From: Proteobacteria bacterium UBA6908
GTDB lineage: Bacteria > Pseudomonadota > Gammaproteobacteria > Acidiferrobacterales > UBA6901
DNA length: 11,363 nt
Direction of reading: 5' to 3'
Assembly: GCA_002451085.1 (NCBI GenBank)
Contig: DKBE01000087.1
Span: 18,694-30,056 of the forward strand
Of the stretch, positions 6,514 through 11,363 are shown one piece after another. A program made the position numbers and the translations under genes. The notes under the pieces are model-generated. The model had not been told where the DNA came from. It worked only from the letters and a program-made list of their open reading frames with translations, and did not search any database. The stretch's first letter is position 1. Each line of letters opens with the position of its first letter.

Positions 6514-7332
6514 ATGAACACGGTCGAATTCCGGCCGGCCGCCGTCGCCGGCATGTTCTATCCGGATGATGCGGCCACGTTGACGCGTGAAATCCAGGCC
6601 TATCTGGAACATGTCGAGTCACCCGTATCGCTGCCACAAGCTCCCAAGGCCCTGATCGTTCCACATGCCGGCTATATCTATTCCGGACCGATCGCCGCCA
6701 GCGCCTATGCCCTGCTGAAACCCTGGCGCGGCGTGATCCGGCGGGTGGTGTTGCTCGGACCGGTTCATCGTGTGCCGGTACGCGGCCTGGCCTTGCCGGG
6801 TTGTCAGGGTTTTGCCACACCGCTTGGCTCCGTACCGATCGATCAAACTGCCGTCGAGCGCCTGCATTCGCTGCGCCAGGTCACCACCAGTGTTGCGGCC
6901 CACGCACTGGAACATTCGCTGGAAGTGCAATTGCCATTTCTGCAGGTGGTATTGGGTGACTTCGCCCTGGTCCCATTGGCGGTGGGCGATGCCACGCCCG
7001 CGGCAGTGGCCGAAGTGCTCGAAACCCTGTGGGGCGGTCCGGAAACCCTGATCGTGATCAGTTCCGACCTGTCTCACTTTCATCGCTATGAACAGGCACG
7101 ACACATCGACGCCGAGACCTGCGATACCATTCGACACCTTCGCGCCAACATCGATCACGACCAGGCCTGTGGTGGCACGCCGGTCAATGGCCTGATGGAG
7201 GTCGCGCGCCGTCGTCACCTCATCCCGCATCTGCTCGATCTGCGCAACTCTGGAGACACCGCAGGCGATCGCCATCGCGTGGTGGGTTATGCAGCCTTTG
7301 CCTTCACTGAGCCGACCGCACATGGCCATTGA
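6514..7332 (+). CDS. amrB: AmmeMemoRadiSam system protein B (Memo-like)
   Basis: A 272-residue member of the MEMO1 family, structurally related to extradiol dioxygenases. The bacterial protein is one of three parts of the AmmeMemoRadiSam system, whose reaction is unknown; human MEMO1 has been reported to bind iron or copper. Family motifs: FYPDD (15-19), the IVPHAGYIYSG block (48-58), LGPVHRV (81-87), EHSLEVQLPFL (133-143), ISSDLSH (182-188) and ACGGTP (218-223). Residues corresponding to the human metal site appear to be H51, H85 and C219, with D185 and H188 close by, so the site looks intact. The start is supported by GAGGA seven bases upstream. Its end overlaps the AMMECR1-like gene by 11 bases. 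Confidence 0.95.
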   Translation: MNTVEFRPAAVAGMFYPDDAATLTREIQAYLEHVESPVSLPQAPKALIVPHAGYIYSGPIAASAYALLKPWRGVIRRVVLLGPVHRVPVRGLALPGCQGFATPLGSVPIDQTAVERLHSLRQVTTSVAAHALEHSLEVQLPFLQVVLGDFALVPLAVGDATPAAVAEVLETLWGGPETLIVISSDLSHFHRYEQARHIDAETCDTIRHLRANIDHDQACGGTPVNGLMEVARRRHLIPHLLDLRNSGDTAGDRHRVVGYAAFAFTEPTAHGH

Positions 7333-7885
7333 TCAGGGAACTACACTGTTGCGACTGGCGCGCAATGCCATCGCTGAATCGCTCGGCGAACCAACTGCCG
7401 TTGGCGATCACGCAGGCTGGCTGGATGATCCGGGTGCGACCTTCGTGACCCTGATGCACCGTGGTGATTTGCGCGGCTGTATCGGTACGCTAATCGCCGA
7501 ACGTCCATTGCACGAAGACGTCACCAGCAACGCGCGTGCGGCGGCGTTCCGCGATCCACGCTTTGCGCCGGTCACACAGCGGGATTTCACCGAGCTCAAC
7601 ATAGAAGTGTCGCTGCTGTCGCCACTCGAGCCGATTTTGTTTGAAAGCGAATCCCACTTGATGTCGTTGTTGCGACCCGGCATCGATGGTGTGCTGCTCG
7701 AACATGGTTGGCAGCGAGGCACCTTCCTGCCACAGGTATGGGAACAATTGCCGGAACCAAAGGTGTTCCTCGCGCATCTAAAGCGCAAGGCCGGCCTGCC
7801 GGCTGATTTCTGGGCGCGTGACATCAGGATTTCGCGCTACATCGTCACCAAGTGGCGCGAACCCGGTTCGCGCCGACTGAGCTGA
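7322..7885 (+). CDS. amrA: AmmeMemoRadiSam system protein A (AMMECR1-like)
   Basis: A 187-residue AMMECR1-domain protein, normal for the family. Its biochemical role is unknown; in many bacteria it is encoded with the Memo-like and radical SAM proteins or fused to them. The hallmark LRGCIGT is at residues 50-56, followed by NARAAAFRDPRF (70-81), the strand LNIEVSLLSPL (92-102) and FLPQVWEQ (135-142). ATG 7322 lies within the 3' end of the Memo gene (11-base overlap), consistent with coupled translation; an upstream in-frame reading from 7289 would overlap more deeply and adds nothing family-like. The next gene starts two bases after its stop. Confidence 0.95.
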   Translation: MAIDQGTTLLRLARNAIAESLGEPTAVGDHAGWLDDPGATFVTLMHRGDLRGCIGTLIAERPLHEDVTSNARAAAFRDPRFAPVTQRDFTELNIEVSLLSPLEPILFESESHLMSLLRPGIDGVLLEHGWQRGTFLPQVWEQLPEPKVFLAHLKRKAGLPADFWARDIRISRYIVTKWREPGSRRLS

Positions 7886-7887
7886 AC

Positions 7888-8976
7888 ATGCCTGAACATC
7901 CCTATCCCGGTCGCTGGTGGCACGCTCTCGGCGACGGCCGCATTCAGTGCGACCTGTGCCCGCGCGACTGCAAACTGCACGACGGTCAGCGCGGTGCCTG
8001 CTTCGTGCGCCAGAACATCGGCGGCGAGATGGTCCTCACCACTTATGGCCGTTCTTCCGGCTTCTGCATTGACCCGATCGAGAAAAAGCCACTGCATCAT
8101 TTCTATCCCGGCTCGAGCGTGCTGTCCTTCGGTACGGCCGGCTGCAACCTGGCGTGCAAATTCTGTCAGAACTGGGACATCAGCAAATCAAAAGACATGG
8201 ACCGGTTGATGGATCAAGCATCACCGGAGGAAATTGCCCTGGCCGCGCGACGTGCCGGTGCCAAGAGTGTTGCCTTTACCTACAACGACCCGGTGATCTT
8301 CGCCGAATACGCCATGGACACCGCCGACGCCTGCCATGCGCACGGCATCAAGACTGTGGCCGTCACCGCCGGTTATATCCATCCCGAGGCGCGTCGCGAG
8401 TTCTACGCCAAGATTGACGCGGCCAATGTCGATCTCAAGGCGTTTACCGACGACTTCTACTTCAAGCTGACCGGCGCCCACCTGCAGCCGGTACTCGACA
8501 CGCTGCGTTATGTTCACCACGAGACCGATACCTGGCTGGAAGTCACCACCTTGCTTATTCCCGGCAAGAACGATTCGGATGAAGAACTGGAGGCCATGAC
8601 CCGATGGATTGCCCAGGAGCTCGGGGCGGACGTCCCCTTGCACTTCAGTGCTTTTCATCCGGACTACAAGATGGGGGATATCCCGGCAACGCCACCACGC
8701 ACCCTGACAAGGGCACGCGATATCGCCATGCGCAACGGCCTGCACTATGTGTACACCGGCAACGTGCACGATACCGACGGCGGCACGACATACTGTCCAT
8801 CCTGCGAGTCACCACTGATTGTGCGCGATTGGTACCGCATCGAGGATTACCGCCTGACGCCGGAAGGCCGTTGTCCACACTGTCAGATGAAAATCGCCGG
8901 GCACTTCGAACCATTCAGTCTCTCCCGCCAATTCGGCAACCGGCGGCAACCGGTCACCCTTCACGCGTCACGCTGA
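7888..8976 (+). CDS. amrS: AmmeMemoRadiSam system radical SAM enzyme
   Basis: A 362-residue radical SAM enzyme related to pyruvate formate-lyase activating proteins; it should cleave S-adenosylmethionine reductively to start radical chemistry on an unknown substrate. The [4Fe-4S] motif CNLACKFC is at 86-93 (C86, C90, C93), preceded by the family segment PLHHFYPGSSVLSFGTAG (68-85) and followed by TYNDPVIFAEY (131-141), VDLKAF (181-186) and the late strand LHFSAFHPDYKM (251-262). Extra cysteines: C21, C24, C28 and C38 at the N-terminus, and two CxxC pairs (C303/C306, C329/C332) that resemble a zinc ribbon near the C-terminus. I use ATG 7888, two bases after the amrA stop; a GTG at 7852 would overlap amrA and adds 12 residues with no family resemblance. 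Confidence 0.96.
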   Translation: MPEHPYPGRWWHALGDGRIQCDLCPRDCKLHDGQRGACFVRQNIGGEMVLTTYGRSSGFCIDPIEKKPLHHFYPGSSVLSFGTAGCNLACKFCQNWDISKSKDMDRLMDQASPEEIALAARRAGAKSVAFTYNDPVIFAEYAMDTADACHAHGIKTVAVTAGYIHPEARREFYAKIDAANVDLKAFTDDFYFKLTGAHLQPVLDTLRYVHHETDTWLEVTTLLIPGKNDSDEELEAMTRWIAQELGADVPLHFSAFHPDYKMGDIPATPPRTLTRARDIAMRNGLHYVYTGNVHDTDGGTTYCPSCESPLIVRDWYRIEDYRLTPEGRCPHCQMKIAGHFEPFSLSRQFGNRRQPVTLHASR

Positions 8977-8983
8977 TCCGGCC

Positions 8984-9634
8984 ATGCACACTGCCGACGC
9001 CAACGAAAAACAGGTTCACGTCCCGGCCGATGGCGTGACGCTGGAAGGCGCGTTGGTCATTCCAGATAAAACGCCAGGACTGGTGTTGTTCGCACATGGC
9101 AGTGGTTCGAGCCGCTTCAGCCCGCGCAACAACTTCGTGGCCGCCGAATTGCAGCGCGCTGGTCTCGGTACCTTGCTGATCGACTTGCTCACCCGTGACG
9201 AAGATCGCCGCTACGAAACACGGTTCGACATCCCATTACTGACCCGGCGCGTGGTAGCCGTATTACAGTGGCTCGCCAATCAGTCCGATACGGGCGGTCT
9301 TGCGCTCGGGCTATTCGGTGCCAGCACCGGTGCGGCTGCCGCCTTGCAGGCCGCCGCCGCACTCCCGAAATACGTCAAGGCGGTGGTATCGCGCGGCGGT
9401 CGCCCGGATCTGGCCGGCGGAGAAGCATTGGCCGGAGTGCGCTGCCCAACGCTGCTGATAGTTGGCGGCTACGATGACGTCGTCATCGAGCTCAACCAGA
9501 AAGCCGATGCCCTGCTGTCCTGCCCGAAGGAGCTGGTGATTGTGCCCGGCGCCACGCATCTCTTCGAAGAACCCGGCACCCTCGAGCAGGTCGCAACCCT
9601 GGCGGCAGACTGGTTCGGCCGTCACTTGCACTAG
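8984..9634 (+). CDS. Dienelactone-hydrolase-like alpha/beta hydrolase
   Basis: A cytoplasmic alpha/beta hydrolase of 216 residues. HGSGSS (38-43) follows the third strand and fits an oxyanion-hole loop; the nucleophile elbow is GASTG (112-116, S114); D164 or D165 in GGYDDVV and H192 in GATHLFEE complete a plausible catalytic triad. It most resembles the small hydrolases of the dienelactone hydrolase group. The substrate cannot be read from the sequence. It starts seven bases after the radical SAM stop on the same strand, so it is very likely the fourth gene of the AmmeMemoRadiSam operon. Downstream, four bases separate its stop from that of the oppositely oriented phosphoribosyltransferase, a family found fused to this type of hydrolase in some bacteria. 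Confidence 0.9.
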   Translation: MHTADANEKQVHVPADGVTLEGALVIPDKTPGLVLFAHGSGSSRFSPRNNFVAAELQRAGLGTLLIDLLTRDEDRRYETRFDIPLLTRRVVAVLQWLANQSDTGGLALGLFGASTGAAAALQAAAALPKYVKAVVSRGGRPDLAGGEALAGVRCPTLLIVGGYDDVVIELNQKADALLSCPKELVIVPGATHLFEEPGTLEQVATLAADWFGRHLH

Positions 9635-9638
9635 GCCG

Positions 9639-10283
9639 CTAGCTGTTGCCCGGCGCGTTCGCTGCACTCAACAGGCGCACCACTTCTTCATCCTCGATCT
9701 GCGGGAATTCCAGGTAGAACTGGCCGACGGCCATGAAGTGGTCAGGCGCTTCCAGACAGACCACTTCATCAGCGAGCTTTTCCACCTTGCGCAGGGTATC
9801 CGGCGGTGACACCGGCACTGCAGCAATGAGCTTGAACGGTTTTTTTTCGCGCAAGGCGTGCAGCGCCGAGATCATGGTCGCGCCAGTGGCGAGGCCGTCA
9901 TCGACCACGATGACGATCCGGCCAGACGGATTGATGGGCGGGCGGGCCATGGTGTACTGCGTGCGGCGCTTGCGCATAACATCGAGCTGGCGTTGCTTCT
10001 CGGACTCAAGGTAACGCGCATCCGCGCCGGTACTGGCCGCATAGTCGGCGACATAGGCCCAGCCACTCTCATCAATGGAACCGACCGCAAACTCCGGGTT
10101 GCCGGGCGCGCCAAGCTTGCGCACCAGCACCACATCGATCTCGCCGTGCAGTGCATCGGCGATCACCCGCGCCATCGGCACCGCGCCGCGCGGGATGGCC
10201 AGTACCAGCGGGTGCTGGCCTTTGTAGGGCGCGAGCCGTTCGGCCAGCTGGGTGGCGGCGTCTTCACGGTTACGGAATGGCAT
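9639..10283 (-). CDS. Phosphoribosyltransferase (type I PRTase fold)
   Basis: A 214-residue member of the PRTase superfamily, expected to bind 5-phosphoribosyl-1-pyrophosphate. The PRPP loop VVDDGLATGATM is at 127-138, with the two acidic residues (D128, D129) and the following TGAT typical of the fold. Upstream are AIPRGAVPMA (29-38) and VRKLGAPGNPEFAVGSI (54-70), characteristic of the subgroup often annotated 'predicted phosphoribosyltransferase' with no proven base substrate. ATG 10283 is preferred: AAGGAG (10295-10290) lies six bases upstream; a TTG two codons earlier is possible but would be only about one base from that site. It is convergent with the hydrolase and divergent from metH. 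A general nucleotide-salvage role is possible, but neighbouring salvage genes are absent. Confidence 0.92.
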   Translation of the reverse strand: MPFRNREDAATQLAERLAPYKGQHPLVLAIPRGAVPMARVIADALHGEIDVVLVRKLGAPGNPEFAVGSIDESGWAYVADYAASTGADARYLESEKQRQLDVMRKRRTQYTMARPPINPSGRIVIVVDDGLATGATMISALHALREKKPFKLIAAVPVSPPDTLRKVEKLADEVVCLEAPDHFMAVGQFYLEFPQIEDEEVVRLLSAANAPGNS

Positions 10284-10289
10284 GGGCAA

Positions 10290-10295
10290 CTCCTT
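10290..10295 (-). promoter_or_regulatory. Shine-Dalgarno of the phosphoribosyltransferase
   Basis: AAGGAG on the minus strand, six bases before ATG 10283. It selects this ATG over the TTG at 10289. Confidence 0.65.
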
Positions 10296-10345
10296 AACAA
10301 TGATTTGAGCATGGGGACTTCAAGGCTTCGGCACAAGCATTCAGA

Positions 10346-10356
10346 AGCAATTTGCT
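10346..10356. promoter_or_regulatory. Perfect 11-base palindrome, possible operator
   Basis: AGCAA, one central T, then TTGCT, located 54 bases before the metH start. The symmetry is exact but short; the arms stop pairing at the next base on each side. A role in metH or PRTase control is a guess from position. Confidence 0.25.
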
Positions 10357-10409
10357 CGGGTTTTCGCTAAACTGTCGCGCCAAAAGACAAAACCCTTCAG
10401 GCCTTTGAC

Positions 10410-11363
10410 GTGACCGATTTCACCGCCGCCCGCACCCAGCGCCTCGCCCTGCTCCCCGATCTTCTCCAGCAGCGCATCCTGATTCTGGATGGCGCCATGG
10501 GCACCATGATTCAGCGCTACAAGCTGGAAGAAAAGGACTATCGCGGCGAACGCTTCGCGAACTGGCAGCACGACCTCAAGGGCAACAATGATCTCTTGCT
10601 GCTCACCCAGCCCAAGATCATTCGCGACATCCACGCCGCCTATCTCGACGCCGGCGCCGATATTCTCGAAACCAACACCTTCAATGCGCAGTCGATCTCG
10701 CTCGCCGACTACCGCATGGAGGAACTGGCGTACGAATTGAACAAGGAAGGCGCGCGGCTGGCGCGCTCGGTGGCCGACGAGTTTGAGAAAAAGGACCCGC
10801 ACAAACCGCGCTTCGTGGCCGGTGTGCTCGGCCCCACCAATCGCACCGCCTCGCTCTCACCGGACGTGAATCGCCCCGGGTTTCGCAACGTCAACTTCGA
10901 TGAACTGGTCACGGCCTACACCGATTCGCTGCGCGGACTCATCGACGGCGGCTCCGACATCATTCTGGTTGAAACCATTTTCGATACGCTCAACGCCAAG
11001 GCGGCGCTGTTTGCCATCGACCAGTACTTCGAGAAAACCGGCGTTCGCCTGCCGATCATGATTTCCGGCACCATCACCGATGCCAGCGGCCGCACCCTCT
11101 CCGGCCAGACCACCGAAGCATTCTGGAATTCGCTGTCGCATGCCAACCCGCTGAGCATTGGTTTGAATTGTGCACTGGGCGTGACGCAGTTGCGCCAGTA
11201 CGTGGAAGACATGGCGCGTGTGGCCAACGTGCACGTGTCGAGCCACCCGAATGCCGGGCTGCCGAATGAGTTCGGTGGCTATGACGAAACACCGGAATTC
11301 ATGGCCGACAACATCCGCAACTGGGCGGAATCGAGCTTCCTCAATATCGTCGGCGGCTGCTGC
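10410..11363 (+). CDS. metH: Cobalamin-dependent methionine synthase, N-terminal part
   Basis: Transfers a methyl group from 5-methyltetrahydrofolate to homocysteine through cobalamin. The window holds the first 318 codons, which are the homocysteine-binding barrel; the folate, cobalamin and activation domains would lie beyond the edge, so I cannot tell whether the gene is full-length or split. Recognisable blocks are [10 protein letters not shown] (26-35), [36 protein letters not shown] and [17 protein letters not shown]. The three zinc ligands of the family are present: C254 in GLNCALG and the pair C317-C318, the last two codons visible (C247, C310 and C311 in the E. coli enzyme). The start at GTG 10410 is chosen for its position, with AGG at 10399-10401 eight bases upstream; I see no better ATG ahead of the conserved part. 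Confidence 0.96.
   Translation, partial: MTDFTAARTQRLALLPDLLQQRILILDGAMGTMIQRYKLEEKDYRGERFANWQHDLKGNNDLLLLTQPKIIRDIHAAYLDAGADILETNTFNAQSISLADYRMEELAYELNKEGARLARSVADEFEKKDPHKPRFVAGVLGPTNRTASLSPDVNRPGFRNVNFDELVTAYTDSLRGLIDGGSDIILVETIFDTLNAKAALFAIDQYFEKTGVRLPIMISGTITDASGRTLSGQTTEAFWNSLSHANPLSIGLNCALGVTQLRQYVEDMARVANVHVSSHPNAGLPNEFGGYDETPEFMADNIRNWAESSFLNIVGGCC

Larger units (their letters stand above)
10284..10409. other. Divergent intergenic region between PRTase and metH
   Basis: This 126-base gap must hold leaders and promoters for both genes. I find no pair of hexamers at proper spacing on either strand. It does contain TTGA-N11-TCAA (10305-10323), a shape compatible with a LysR-type site such as that of MetR, and the 11-base palindrome AGCAA-T-TTGCT (10346-10356). 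No S-adenosylhomocysteine, SAM or cobalamin riboswitch fold is recognisable, and the leader to metH is short. Confidence 0.35.

Noticed and set aside
7852..7887. GTG 7852 as the start of the radical SAM gene
   Set aside because: It would extend into amrA by 34 bases and add 12 residues that do not resemble the family N-terminus; ATG 7888 follows the amrA stop directly.
10284..10409. SAH, SAM or cobalamin riboswitch ahead of metH
   Set aside because: None of the conserved cores I know for these classes is present, and the leader is too short for a cobalamin riboswitch.
1..11363. Mobile elements, CRISPR arrays, tRNA or rRNA genes, toxin-antitoxin or phage-defence genes
   Set aside because: No transposase or integrase motifs, no regularly spaced repeats, no cloverleaf and no terminal inverted repeats were seen; gene order and composition look uniformly chromosomal.

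Overview
The window is a gene-dense stretch of a GC-rich bacterial chromosome. It has twelve protein genes with supported frames, plus the beginning of a thirteenth that leaves the window. I see no RNA genes, insertion sequences, CRISPR arrays or prophage genes, and no gene-free stretch longer than about 135 bases. Outer-membrane and periplasmic proteins (MipA/OmpV, DUF3617, TraB/GumN with signal peptides), a YciA thioesterase, AroC and cobalamin-dependent MetH point to a Gram-negative Pseudomonadota, most likely a gammaproteobacterium. That placement is inferred from protein families, not from a marker tree.

Layout. Positions 1-2302 read leftward: a MipA/OmpV-like outer-membrane protein, a small unrecognised 107-residue protein, then chorismate synthase (aroC, cut at its C-terminus by the window edge). 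From about 2436 to 5947 four genes read rightward: a TraB/GumN-family exported protein, a zincin-type metallopeptidase, an ATP-grasp ligase whose start codon overlaps the peptidase stop (ATGA), and a YciA-type acyl-CoA thioesterase. A leftward DUF3617 periplasmic protein meets yciA tail to tail with four bases between the stops. From 6514 to 9634 a rightward operon encodes the complete AmmeMemoRadiSam set (Memo-like B, AMMECR1-like A, radical SAM enzyme) followed seven bases later by a dienelactone-hydrolase-like alpha/beta hydrolase. A leftward phosphoribosyltransferase meets that hydrolase tail to tail, again with four bases between the stops. It is divergent from metH, which starts at 10410 and runs off the right edge just after its zinc-binding Cys-Cys pair.

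How the genes may work together. Two cassettes stand out. The peptidase and ATP-grasp ligase are translationally coupled, which suggests one makes and the other trims or recycles a peptide-like bond; the substrate is unknown. The AmmeMemoRadiSam trio is a conserved but functionally unsolved system. Here it keeps the putative Memo metal ligands and all radical SAM cysteines, and it is extended by a hydrolase. That hydrolase sits next to a phosphoribosyltransferase, a pair that I recall occurring as a single fused protein in some bacteria. The remaining genes (aroC, metH, yciA) are core metabolism.
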